Origin: Bisporella sp. PMI_857
Lineage: Eukaryota > Ascomycota > Leotiomycetes > Helotiales > Helotiaceae
Assembly (NCBI GenBank): GCA_021307315.1
Contig: JAJSPD010000009.1
Span: 186,001-250,000, forward strand
Reading direction: 5' to 3'
Length of the DNA: 64,000 nt
Both the position numbers and the translations under genes were made by a program. Below are positions 12,092-23,132 of this stretch, one piece after another. Position 1 is the first letter of the stretch; every line of letters begins with the position of its first letter. The notes beneath the pieces were generated by a model, which was given only the letters and a program-made list of their open reading frames with translations, did not search any database and was not told the origin of the DNA.

Positions 12092-13331
12092 CTAAATCTC
12101 ATCAACTTCATCGTCACTATCAGGATAAACTTGCTTCGTATAGCTTTGGGATTTGGGGAAGCTGGGTTTGGCCGTCTTGGTCCCGACAGCCTTCGCCCAG
12201 TTTCCGCGGCTCGCAGGCGCCGGTGCGGAAGTTCTAATAGAAGAGGTATCAGATGTTAGGGTTGCAGAGGTTTGGCCGAATGTCCGTCTTTGTTGAACGT
12301 GTAGTTGTCCAGCGGAGTCGAAGGCATTAAATGTGAGGGGGTTTCCAACACCAGCTCGGCGGCGAGCATCGACAGCAGACCAACCGCTCCCTATTTCTGA
12401 CTGATATACGTTGCTAACAGAAGATTCTGTCTTTGCGGTAGATCCTATGATGCTAGAGGGGCCTGAGGCACTAGGAGCGGGAACCGGAGAGGTACGAAGG
12501 TGAGGTGGCACGTAGTCCTTGCCTCTCAAATACGGTGGAACATAGCCTAAAGTAGGCGCAATAGCGCTTCCATCAGTTGACTTTCGTACAGTGGCTGATC
12601 CTGCAGTATTGTGTAGTTGGTAAGAGATGCTAGCACCAAGGCCACTACGTGCAACACTCGACTCCGCCACAGACATCGCCTTGAAATTCTCTGTGAGCGC
12701 ATGATAAGGGACAGTCTGTGATTTACTCGCTCCTGTAGCCCTACTGACTCCTGCACCAGAGACGTGTGTTGCGGCTGAATGAGAAGCATACCCATAGTCA
12801 TCATCATCGCTGTCATTTCCGTAGCCATAGGGGTCACCATCCATGTAGGTGGCATTCGCATAACTTTTGGTCTCTACGACTCGCTCACTCTCCTCATCTG
12901 GTGCCCATTCGCTGTTGGGTGGAGCAGCCGTAACAACACCTGGCTCAGCCGCCTCCTTCCACAGGACGCATTCCTGGCACCATTTTGAGCCTCGGGTTCG
13001 TTGGGCTTTACTAAACTTATCTAGTGGCTTCCATTGACCGCACTGCCCTTCACATTGTAGCTCAGTGACTTGCTCCCCAGCACAAGCGCGGCAGCGAAGC
13101 TTTGCTGAAATTCCCGTGATATTATGGTTACTGGCATATGCTTGTAGATAATTCTTCTGCTCTTTGTTCGAGAAGAGTTGCGGCTCCTTGAACTTTCCAC
13201 AATCCCTACACTTGAACTTGGCCGGAATGGGAATATTTGCACGTCTAAGGAATAGTTAGATATGAAGCTTGAACATATGATGATGCTTACTGCTGAGGTG
13301 TCATGTCAAGATACTTGTTTCGTGGAGCCAT
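12092..13331 (-). CDS. Stc1-domain protein
   Basis: Two exons on the minus strand: 13331-13291 and 13244-12092 (397 aa). Four cysteine pairs lie at residues 26/29, 65/68, 78/82 and 103/106 (the first read as CRDCG, the second as CRACAG), separated by a basic helix (SNKEQKNYLQAY). This is the Stc1 domain pattern. In fission yeast Stc1 is a LIM-like bridge between the RNAi effector RITS and the H3K9 methyltransferase complex CLRC. In filamentous fungi the role of Stc1-domain proteins is largely untested, and most are longer, as here. The 290-residue tail is disordered and contains a repeat-like YVPPYLRG...YVPPHLR motif near the middle and an acidic end (DSDDEVDEI). The start codon sits in a 41-nt first exon with a clean GTAAGC donor. 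A heterochromatin role is an inference from the domain. Confidence 0.85.
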
Positions 13332-16300
13332 GCTTGTCAAATTTCTGTAATTGAGTGGTTACTTTGTTTGAGATAAGGCGCAACTGATTGAAGTGAACAG
13401 ATGTATCCTCAAAATGAGGAGTGAAGGTAAATGAGGAAAGTGAAGCTCGAAACCCCCGCCAGGACGGAGCTAGCTATCTACAGCTTGAAATGCAGTGATG
13501 TTCTATATGTCTAAGGCTTGACTTGAATGGAGTGGTGTAGACTTAACAGCAGCGTGCTAGGAGAAGGTATAATTATTGAGCAGAAGGATATGAGATAACT
13601 TGAAGAAGTATTGGTAGTATTTTGATGATAGTCCTGAGGGAAGAGTAGCTGCTGGTATTGGTTGAGGAGAGGGTGGTACGGAGAGAGGGGAGTTGCTTAT
13701 ATTGTGGTGGTGATGGTGGTGGCATTGGAAAGTTTGGAAAGCTGAGGGAGTGTGGTGGGCGATAGGGGAAGGTACACTTCAATCCGGATTAGGAAAGAAT
13801 GAAGCTCAAGTGAGATGAACACGTTCAATACTCTATCTCTCGCTCCGATTGTTTTCATCCAATGTTTCGTTTATTTTGAAGAACTTCGCATAGATTTGAT
13901 TCGATGGTGACACTTGCCTTATCTTGGGTTTGTTTGTAGATTATGGATGACTTTTCTTTTGACGATCTGAACCTGTGCCTCTAAGTGCAGTGTAGGTTAT
14001 GGAGGAGGTTCACCGTTCGAAGCCTTTTGAGATATAGAACAAAATCTGCTTCAACAAAATCACATTCTAAAGCCAACTATGCTGGGCCGAGCTTCCGTGA
14101 ATTGAGAGGATTGGAATCGCCGCGAGTAATATTTGCATTAGAGCCTGACTGCTTGCCTCCCCCGCAAACAACACATCTTGTGTGATGCAAAGTCAATACT
14201 GAATACAGACGTCACTTATCACAGCTATCACTCAATGTAGCTCATCTCATTTAAGTGTTTGCCCAGCTCCTCCTTTGACCTTGTCTAGCTGACATGAGCA
14301 TGTAGAGACAGGCTTATTTTTAACTTGTGTTTGAAAAAGCAACATCACTAAGTGATCCAGCTTCCAATTCCCCCAGAAGGACCATCTTAGGACTCGGTCA
14401 ACTGCTAAAATAACTGCTATTTATAAATGTAGAAGACGCTTAACTTGCAAACAGAATTCCAAGCAGATAATGTGACTGTTGCCAAAACGAGTCCAGCACG
14501 TGTCTGAGACAGCAGGAGGATAAACACACAGATTTCGACCCGAAGCCTCGTACGATTTACCCAGTCAACTTATAAAAGAGCACGCCCGAACGAACTGCAT
14601 GAATATAGTAGGAAGAACGTCATTCCCGATTCGAACATCTTTGCATATGGGCGGCGGGGGTCCAGCCTCTTTCAATACTCAGTAGAGTTTGGCTATAGGC
14701 AACGCATAAGATGAAGAGTAAACCACCAGAAATCTATGAACAGGAAAGAGCGGCCCTATAGTGTTGCAGCGAAGTCGCGTGCTGTTGCCTCATACGATAT
14801 CTGGAAGTCGACTTTTAGAGGGAACCAACTTCAACCACCAGTTGGTGATCACCAAGTGCCCCAGAGTGGCTGCCATTCTATCAGATATCCCAAAGCCACA
14901 CGACCTACACCACAGCTTGCCACCAGAAGATACGAAAACACACGATTGGCCTGATGGAAAGACACTATCATTCCAGCCACAATCTCTGCAATTGATTTCA
15001 TTGGGGTGTCCGATGATGCGTCCTCGCCTCTGGCTAAACCATCGAATTGGTTTTGATTCTTCCATCGATTGGAAAAGGGGGAGATCTGCCGTACCCGGTG
15101 CGATGGACTTGGGCATTATGAAACGCAAGTCCGATCGTATCACATGGGTTCTTAGACCGTTTCCTGCAAAGTTAGCATCATCCCCGTCCGCGTGTGTCTT
15201 CCGAGTGCCGGAAAGGAAAATTTGATGTGACGTCCAAGGGTATCACAATCTTGATCGACTGCTTGCTCTCTTTCAGCATTGCGCTCGTTAACAGAGAAGG
15301 TGTAGTAACACCCAGTTTTGCAGTTTGATGAAGTTATTACGAAGTAGATGGTTGGGCATCTCATCGACCTAGGCGACGGCTAGACAGGTCCCCAAATTCC
15401 ATGGCATGAAACCTTTAACTTCAGGTGTTAAGGCGCACCGTCCCACCAGCCGTCGACTGCGGAAGACGGAAAGGCTACCTGCACACTAATGTACAGTAGC
15501 GTTGTGCAGGGCCAAATTTAGGGGAGATGGCAGGGAAATGCCAAAAGAGGCTAAATCATTCTGGTGACTGTCAAGAGACTCAGGAACAGGCCGGGATTTA
15601 GCTTGCGCTAGCACCGGATTGGATCAGGAACGCTACCTTCGACAATCCCTTCAATAGGGGGCACGGCGGAAGTATCCTTTTATCCCAGTCAGTCACTTAG
15701 TCAGTCATACAGCACACCAGAGCGAGTCGGTGTCGGAGTCTGACTGGGATGAGATCATACAAGGCGAGACGGGGTGGTAAGCAACAGATGGATATATTGA
15801 TTCCTTCTCCAGTGCAAAAGTCTGATTCGAGGACGGGGAATTTATGTCATCATCTGGTGGGTGTGTGATGGTTACGTTTTGAAATGAATGACTTGTGGTT
15901 TTGACCTCGGAGATGGTAAAGAGCCCATCTTAATTTCGATTGAGCTCCAACAGTGTGCCAGTGTGGTCAAGATGCACACTAAAGCAGACGACTCTTATCA
16001 AGACAATCACGATCGCATATGCGAAAGCCACTGCTGTGCAATTATTGCATGTTCCAAGTATTGCTTTCATACGAAACATTGTGGAGAGAATGCAACAGGC
16101 AGCAGAAGGATATCTCACATCTCAGGCTTTCCGAGGGTATCATAGCATGAACCATTATTTCTATATTTATCTGAGCACGAGCCCGCTCGAAAGGCTCTCT
16201 TCTGGCTTCTGAATGCCTTCAGGTATCCAGCCTAACAGATGCTTAACACAGCCCTCTTCTTATTATTGAGCATCTTGCGTCGTGATGCAAGTAGCTAAGG

Positions 16301-16900
16301 TGAGGTTATTTGGGGAATTTGCGCAGCAGCGCGTGAAGTTACAGTCGTACCGTACCAACGGCAATTCAGTGCCAATTAATTGGTGGTTGGTCCAGGATTT
16401 GTGTAGACGCGACAGGTTCGTGAGAGCACCATCATCATATTGGTGCAAACCTGCCGTAGAGTCCCCATCTTGCTTGACCGTGGAAGAAGAATAATCATCG
16501 CCTGTGTTGTCCTATACATCGCGTTCTCTCTTCAATAGTCCGAACCTATCGTACCTTAGTCTCGTAAATAATTGCTTTGCTGGCCACCTTGCAATCCAGA
16601 CTCTGCAATGCCCTTCCCACCGCTACTTTAGGTCCTACAAAGGTCCTGGAGGTGGCACCCAACAAGCTGGGAATTGCTCGACCTCGTCATAACCTAAATA
16701 TCATCACAGGAAGATACAGTACTCGCCTCGTCCAGGGCAATCTAAAGAAGATAACCCGGATCTCAACAAATCCAATCCTCAGCAATTGAAACCGATCATA
16801 CTTTCAGGCAGGCAACTTCATTCATCCGGGGTCGCCAGGTCAATCAGGACCCAGCGACTGTCTAGGCCTCTGGAATTTGTGTGTGGGTGTCGAATAGGGA
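13332..16900. other. Long gene-poor region between the Stc1 and IME2-like genes
   Basis: About 3.6 kb without a recognisable gene. It starts as the Stc1 promoter. A TATA-like TTATAAAAG sits near 14570 on the + strand, followed by open frames (14736-15225) whose amino-acid content looks random. A frame of 117 codons on the opposite strand (14790-15143) has two CxxC pairs but no recognisable family. Treated as non-coding or as a possible undetected transcript. Confidence 0.4.
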
Positions 16901-16941
16901 GCCCAGAAGTTGCCCCATACGCCGCGTGTGCTGGCATTCAT

Positions 16942-16970
16942 CAACACGACTTAGTTCAACACGACTTAGT
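16942..16970. repeat. Short tandem direct repeat
   Basis: Two copies of a 14-base unit, CAACACGACTTAGT, one base apart, upstream of the IME2-like gene. It could bind a factor or be a chance duplication. Confidence 0.7.
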
Positions 16971-17839
16971 CTTAAGGCAAGGTAAAGCAAAGAAAAGAGA
17001 GCCAGAGAGAGAGAGAGTCAAGCAGGAGATAACACCCACCCACCCCACCTGTCTCTCCCCCCATCAATCAATCCACCGCAGCAACGACTACAACAACAAC
17101 AACAATCCACATTCCCTTCGTTCACACAAATCTTGATCATCGTCACCTTTTTTTATTATCATCCCCTTTTTATTGCTCCTCAAGACCATCCTCATCTCTA
17201 CCTTGCTCCTCTACCACCACAAACACCAGTTCACGCGCCGCACCGGCAATTGGCAGTTAAATCTCAAACGGCCAGCCAACCCCCTGGCGCTCGAACTTGG
17301 CCCTGACCCGACTGCCCGTGGGTATTAGCGAGATTGGCTTTATGCCCCCCAGGGAGCTTCCAGAAGGATATTATTCCTGCGTTACTTGTTCGGCATCATC
17401 AAACAAGATCGAATTAATTACGGTCATACTATAATAATTTCATCACCATCAGCATCAGTCAGGAAGGGGGGTCCGTTGTTTCGAAAAACCAAGTTCATGC
17501 GATCCCGTACTTGTACGGTCTTTGCCAAAGGATTAGCCTTATGCGCTGCCCCCCAAAGCAAAAAAGCAAACAGCAACTTTACTGACTGACTGACTTTACC
17601 CATCAGGGGCGCTGCACCTCTCGAGAACTACCAGTAAATTCACGCCGCCATAAACACTACAGCACGCCCCTACATTACCACACCCTATCCCCCCCCCCCT
17701 ATTTCGACACGCTAAACTCAAATAACCCACGGAATACGTCCACTTAGTGATCGCCTTACCTCCTCCTCTCAAGCCTGCGGGACCTGACCCGCCCTCCAGC
17801 TTTCTGGTAACGGCTCCCTTTACAAACTTTAGTCCCGTT

Positions 17840-17872
17840 CTCTGCTGCTGCTGCTACTGCTGCTGCTGCTGG
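17840..17872. repeat. (CTG)n trinucleotide run in the presumed IME2 leader
   Basis: About ten CTG/CTA units within the pyrimidine-rich leader; not in a called coding frame. Confidence 0.75.
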
Positions 17873-18154
17873 ACCCCTTCCAGAGAACTAACTCCTTTAC
17901 TCCTGGCCGTCCTGTCCTGACCTGTCCTTCCTCATCTTTCACTATCATTACAATAAACATCTCCCTCCCTTCCTCAGCAACTATTTTGTCTCACAATCCG
18001 CCGGCTGCTAGCATACTTGCGTCCCTATTCACCAACCTCCTTATTGTGTGCTGTCGCAACTGCTCACCTCGTCTCGACCCTCGACTTCCTTCGTCTGAAT
18101 GCAACGGTAGTCTCTGTAGCTCTTGTAGAAGAGCTAAATCAACGGCAGGCATTG

Positions 18155-18229
18155 GTGAGCATTAATCCGTTCCTTCCTGAATAGTTGCTATCCGTGTCGG
18201 ATCACTGCTGACGCGATTATTCCGTGCAG
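18155..18229 (+). other. Likely 5' UTR intron of the IME2-like gene
   Basis: A 75-nt segment with a GTGAGC donor, a CTGCTGACG branch region and a CGTGCAG acceptor, 90 bases before the start codon. Supported by splice signals only. Confidence 0.5.
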
Positions 18230-18319
18230 CATCGCCGTTGATTCCACACAAACCCCCCCCCCTTCGGCATTGCCATCCACACTCTTTTCAATTCTGGCAT
18301 ATAGTGCCAATCAATAATC

Positions 18320-20768
18320 ATGACTGTCGCCCACGATTTAATTAGCAGGAGGTCTTCCACGCCAACCCCTACATCCGGCACCGCGTCGTTGGAAGACAGG
18401 TTTGAAGTGTTGAAGGAAATTGGAGATGGGAGCTTCGGAAGTGTTGTGCTCGCACGAGTACGTTCGGCTGGTTCAAGCGTAGCAAGGCGTGGCACAGTGG
18501 TAAGATACGGGTAGCAGAATTGTGGAAAGGTCGTGTCTAACAATCAGCTAGATCGCTATCAAGACGATGAAGAAGCAATTCGAATCGTTTGCACCATGTC
18601 TAGAGCTTCGCGAGGTCGTCTTCCTTCGGACACTTCCAAATCACCAGCATCTTGTTCCAGCGTTAGACATTTTCCTCGATCCTTTCACCAAGAAACTACA
18701 TATCGCTATGGAATACATGGATGGCAATCTATATCAACTAATGAAGGCGAGAGACCATAAATGTCTCGATGTGGGCAGCGTCAAAAGCATTCTGTTTCAA
18801 ATAATGCAAGGACTAGAACATATCCATGCTCATAATTTCTTCCATCGAGACATCAAACCTGAGAACATCCTTGTGTCGACCTCGTCACAGCAGGATTCTG
18901 CGAACTCTTTCCGAAGATACTCGGCTTTGGTCACACCACCATCGACCCCACCATCATATACTGTCAAGATCGCCGACTTTGGCCTAGCTAGGGAAACACA
19001 CTCAAAGCTACCATATACGACATATGTATCGACTCGATGGTATCGGGCGCCCGAAGTGCTCCTCCGGGCCGGCGAATACTCAGCTCCAGTGGATATTTGG
19101 GCAATTGGTGCCATGGCTGTAGAAATCGCCACGCTTAAACCTTTGTTTCCCGGTGGAAACGAAGTTGATCAGGTTTGGAGAGTTTGCGAAATCATGGGTA
19201 GTCCAGGAAACTGGTACAATAAAGCCGGTGCCAGAGTCGGTGGTGGAGATTGGAGGGAGGGAACTCGGCTCGCAGGGAAACTGGGCTTTTCTTTCCCTAA
19301 AATGGCTCCTCACTCGATGGACACGATTCTGCAGGCTCCTCAATGGCCTGCATCGCTCAGCAATTTTGTCACGTGGTGCCTGATGTGGGATCCCAAGGCC
19401 CGGCCGACCTCAACACAGGCTCTAGCCCATGAATTCTTTACGGATGCCGTGGACCCGTTAAGACCCAAATCCTCGGCTTCGCGAATGCTAGGACGGAAAC
19501 AATCCGACCTAAGCTACCGTGGATCGAAGGATGGATCTGAGTCTACACCAACCTCTACTTCAAAACCATCGTGGTTTAGAAAATCTCTCATCGGCCGGTC
19601 CGATAGTGGAAATGCAGCAGCACCACAGTCGGTTGGGAAAGAGAACATCGCTCCTCGCCCATCTCCTGTACATGCATCCACGACAAACGACATCCCAGTG
19701 GCCAAAACTCGTCCACACCCCGGCAAAAGGTCTACTTGGACCAACGGACCTTCCAACGTAGCTCCAATGCCAATTTTGCCTACGATCAAGCCTATATCAC
19801 CCCTCTCAGATGCTGTGACAGCACAGGCCAGCAGTAGAAACCCATCTTACAGTGACACGTACAATGCAGCTGGCCCACGCAACTCAACTATGGACGACAA
19901 GGTAGCTAAGAAGATTGGACGACAACTTTCCGTGGCCTCAAGCAACAACCATTATGCTGAGATACATCGTCATCAAGCCGAGATGGCATTGAACGGCAAC
20001 ACAGGCTTAGCGTCACCCCCTAACGGTCAGAAAGAGAGCTTCTTCTCGCATCTGAGAAAGCGAGCAAGAAGATTCTCGGGACGTCAGTCACAAACGCCAA
20101 TCTCGCCGAAGTCTATGGATATTGAAGCCCAAGCTGGATGTGGACCATGGGCTAGTAATAGATCATCCATGGTTCTGGATGGAAATCAGCTTGCAAGTCC
20201 CGTCCAAAAGGTCGATACATATGAGGCTTTAGACAAGGCTTTACGCAACGTTCAGCAGAATCTTGATTCTCAGCCAAGCGCCCCAATGCCTCCTAACCAC
20301 GTTATCAACCCAAGCAGCGGGCTCAAAAGGCATCATTCGCTACCACAACAACAACCACGATCTGTGGACAATCTGCGGAGTGGAGGACAAGTGTCGGGGA
20401 GAACTCGCCGTGCGCCACAAGGAGCACGCCAGTACGAGACTCCTGAAGAAGAGGATGAGCTGCTTGACGAAGTCTTATCGAGTACACATAAAGCTATGAA
20501 GCGTTTGGATCGTAACTCATACCACAATGAACCGAGACAATCCCTTCGACAATCGCAAAGTACAGCAGCAATCTCAAATCCTTATCCTACCCCGTCACCT
20601 TCTGCAAATGGCAACACCGTCCTTTTCGGTCATGGTGCAAATCAGGTCACACCGTCAAAAAGTGTGCCCAACAATAAGCAATCGTCAACGCCGCCATATG
20701 ACTCAGAAGAGAATGAGTGGGCTACATCTGCGGCTGCCAGCATCTTCGCCGCGCAAAATCGGTTCTGA
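18320..20768 (+). CDS. IME2: IME2/RCK-like meiosis-associated protein kinase
   Basis: Two exons: 18320-18499 and 18552-20768 (798 aa). The kinase domain runs from about residue 28 to 385: glycine loop GDGSFGSV (35-42), catalytic lysine in IAIK (Lys64), HRD in HRDIKPEN (158-160), DFG (202-204), and an activation loop with the TxY motif TTY followed by VSTRWYRAPE (from 216). This combination is typical of the Ime2/Crk1/MAK/RCK group in the CMGC kinases. The 410-residue tail is disordered and serine-rich, with a basic patch (RKRARRFSGR). In yeast Ime2 drives meiotic entry and progression; in Neurospora, Aspergillus and Ustilago its orthologues control sexual development, mating or light response. 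The intron splits the ATP-binding lobe between GTV and IAIK. The acceptor is CTAG, not the CAG seven bases earlier, because only this keeps IAIK in frame. Confidence 0.92.
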
Positions 20769-22130
20769 AACGATCGCTTGTATACTTAGGGAGGAAAAGT
20801 TCTTATTCACATCTTCATTGCATGGTGTTTTGGGTGTTTTTGGGCGGCTTTGAGCTGCCCTGATTTTCGAAAACATTCCTTTGTCAATCAAATCGGATTC
20901 GGCTTCTTTCATGCCTGGAAATTATCTGGGACAAGCGTGTACAATCTGGCGTCATATTTGGCTGTTTTGCTTCGACGCGCTCATTTATCATTCGATATTT
21001 CCAAATCATCTTCATACCCCGACAGAGATTCGCCAACTAGAAAGCGCATCCTGCGTAGTTTTTTTATTAGTTTTTTTTACTTCAGTTCGAAATACCCATA
21101 TATCTATAGACTGCACAGACTGTTTCACAGCAAGAAAACAACCAATTTCCTTTGTCGACTACTGGGGGGGATACCATATACTATTACCGCACACGGTGGC
21201 TTCGGTCGCGAGGCCATTTTCCTTACACATCTCTGTACAATTCTCACAAAGACTCTGATAGGTGCATTGGGTGGGAGCGTATGGGCTGGATCCTATCCAG
21301 CAAGGAGGAGGCGATCCTGAGTTTTTGATGATCTCTGTCGGAAAGTCCTTCCAACAGGATTGGGCAATATTCTGATGGGGTGCGTTTGGTGGTCTCTTGC
21401 ATCATGCTGAGCAAGTAAGAGCATATTTATTGGGTTGTATTTAGAAGGGACAGGAGATCCGGATCTTAAAATATGCATGACCAAAAGCCTTATTATCTAC
21501 TCACTTGTGTTGTGCTAATGCGCTATCCTGCAGTGAACATTAGCTTCCTGAGTTTCTCATCTACCGCAAAGAGGCATTGGCCATACAATCATTAGTACAT
21601 CCTTGGTAAGTTTTTGAACTATTCACATCGTTTGTGCAGGGTCTCACATTCTGAATTTCTTCCCCGGCGTCTAATGTACCCCTAACAGCTGTGACAATGT
21701 TTTCTCACCGATAACATGTAAGATACACCTCGAAGCTCATGCCTTAGACAGCCCTTAGGCCGAAAGCGCCAAACTCAAACTTATCGGTTCCTAGCCTCAT
21801 ATGGCCTTGCACAAATATCAAGATACATCCCTGAGCTCCCCTACTTCCATCTCTTTCAAGATACCTCTTACTTGAAAACCGCATATTCTGAAGTTTCCTC
21901 ATGCGTACCAAATATAAGCTCTCAGACATGGCGCATATCCGTACCCGGATGAGGAACCGCCAAGCAACCAAGCATACCCGAGCCGAGATATCAAGTCTCA
22001 ATTACACTCAGCGTCTCTCACCTTTGCCATCGATGCGTGGCGGGAACATCTGAAATTCGGCACCGATCACTTTCTACCCATCTTTTTTACAGAAACTTAT
22101 ATGTAGATTAGGTTGGAGTGACAAAAAAAA
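20769..22130. other. Intergenic between the IME2-like kinase and the 2H phosphoesterase genes
   Basis: About 1.36 kb holding the kinase 3' UTR and the next promoter. No supportable gene is seen. A short A-rich run directly precedes the next ATG. Confidence 0.45.
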
Positions 22131-23132
22131 ATGCCTCGCCCAACGCACTTCCTCGCCATCCCGCTCTGCACCCCCTCCTCACTGTCACAACTCCGCGCCA
22201 CGCTGCCTACGCTCTACAGATCCGTCCTCGAAACGCCGCTTCAAGCGTCCCCCGCCGAGCACCCCCCGCCTTTAGGCAAGCCTTCTTCGTCGTATCCCGC
22301 GGCGTCGTCTTCATCTTCACCTTCGACTTCGAGAGCCGACGGCCGGAGCGAAAGGCAAGCGCGCGAGGAGCTGTCGGCGGGGGATGAGGGTACGGTTCCT
22401 GAGGGGGCGCTGAGGCCGCTGGGGACGTTGCATTTGACGCTGGGGGTTATGGCGCTTGATGGGGAGGGGCTGGATGCCGCGAGGGCGTTGCTGCGAGAGA
22501 TTGATTTCGGTTCCATCTTGAGCTCGCTGAGGTCTCCTGCCGGCCACCGCCCGTCGAGCGAGGGAGACCGCGACGGCGAGGAGAGGAGGAGGAGACCCGA
22601 GGGGTTCGGCATCGCGCTGAAGGGCCTGGAGAGCATGACGCCTCGGAGCGCCGACAGGAGCACGATCCTGTACGCGAAGGTCGCTGAGGAGCTGGAGGGG
22701 ATGCTGCTTGGGTTCTGCGAGATGGCCAGGCGGGCGTTCGTCGATAGGGGCTTGATCATCGAGGAGAATGGGAGGTCGAGCCGCCCGTTGTTGTTGCATG
22801 CTACCCTGGTGAACCTGGTGTATATCCAAGGACGGGGAAGGCGGAACAAGCCGCGCCACGATCCGGGGAGACGACGGGAGGTGCGTGCTGGGCGGCAAGA
22901 AGGTTCAACGCTAGGAGGTGGGGAGGCGTTTCAGAAGCAGCCGGAACGAATGGAGGGGAAAGGGAAGGTTACGTTTGATGCGAGGGGCTTGTTGGAGATG
23001 TATAAGGACACCGTGTGGGCGCGCGATATTCCGGTTGATAAACTGGTAATTTATAAGATGGGCGCGAAGAAGGTGCATGGTGAGGAAGGGGAGGCGTATG
23101 AGGCTGTTGCGGAGGTTGCTGTGACTGGCTAG
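22131..23132 (+). CDS. AKAP7-like 2H phosphoesterase-domain protein
   Basis: Single exon, 333 aa. Two HxTx motifs, HLTL (residues 101-104) and HATL (223-226), mark the 2H phosphoesterase / AKAP7 2'-5' RNA ligase-like fold. The N-terminus (THFLAIPL) and the end (DKLVIYKMGA) match the first and last strands of that fold. Members such as ASCC1 and AKAP7 act on RNA ends or cyclic nucleotides, or bind RNA; the substrate here is unknown. A serine/proline-rich insert (about 40-90) and a basic insert (about 235-265, rich in GR and RR) interrupt the domain. The gene is strikingly GC-rich compared with its AT-rich neighbours and has no intron. There is no signal peptide. The start ATG follows an A-rich run and is the first in the frame. 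Confidence 0.78.
   Translation: MPRPTHFLAIPLCTPSSLSQLRATLPTLYRSVLETPLQASPAEHPPPLGKPSSSYPAASSSSSPSTSRADGRSERQAREELSAGDEGTVPEGALRPLGTLHLTLGVMALDGEGLDAARALLREIDFGSILSSLRSPAGHRPSSEGDRDGEERRRRPEGFGIALKGLESMTPRSADRSTILYAKVAEELEGMLLGFCEMARRAFVDRGLIIEENGRSSRPLLLHATLVNLVYIQGRGRRNKPRHDPGRRREVRAGRQEGSTLGGGEAFQKQPERMEGKGKVTFDARGLLEMYKDTVWARDIPVDKLVIYKMGAKKVHGEEGEAYEAVAEVAVTG

Larger units (their letters stand above)
16971..18319 (+). promoter_or_regulatory. Probable core promoter and long 5' leader of the IME2-like kinase gene
   Basis: The sequence changes to pyrimidine-rich and CAA-rich text after about 17030, typical of fungal transcription start regions and leaders. Small upstream open frames begin at ATG 17342 (ends 17434), ATG 17497 (ends 17589) and ATG 18099 (only three codons, ends 18110). 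A CTG-rich run lies near 17843-17872. A likely leader intron runs 18155-18229: GTGAGC donor, CTGAC branch point, GTGCAG acceptor. The transcription start is not known, so how many upstream frames are transcribed is an inference. Confidence 0.45.

Noticed and set aside
14736..15225. Overlapping open frames on both strands, one with CxxC pairs, downstream of a TATA-like element
   Set aside because: Amino-acid content looks random, three frames compete, and no family or splice-supported model emerges.
22241..22898. Two long minus-strand frames inside the phosphoesterase gene
   Set aside because: Shadows caused by high GC content; the + strand frame carries both HxTx motifs.
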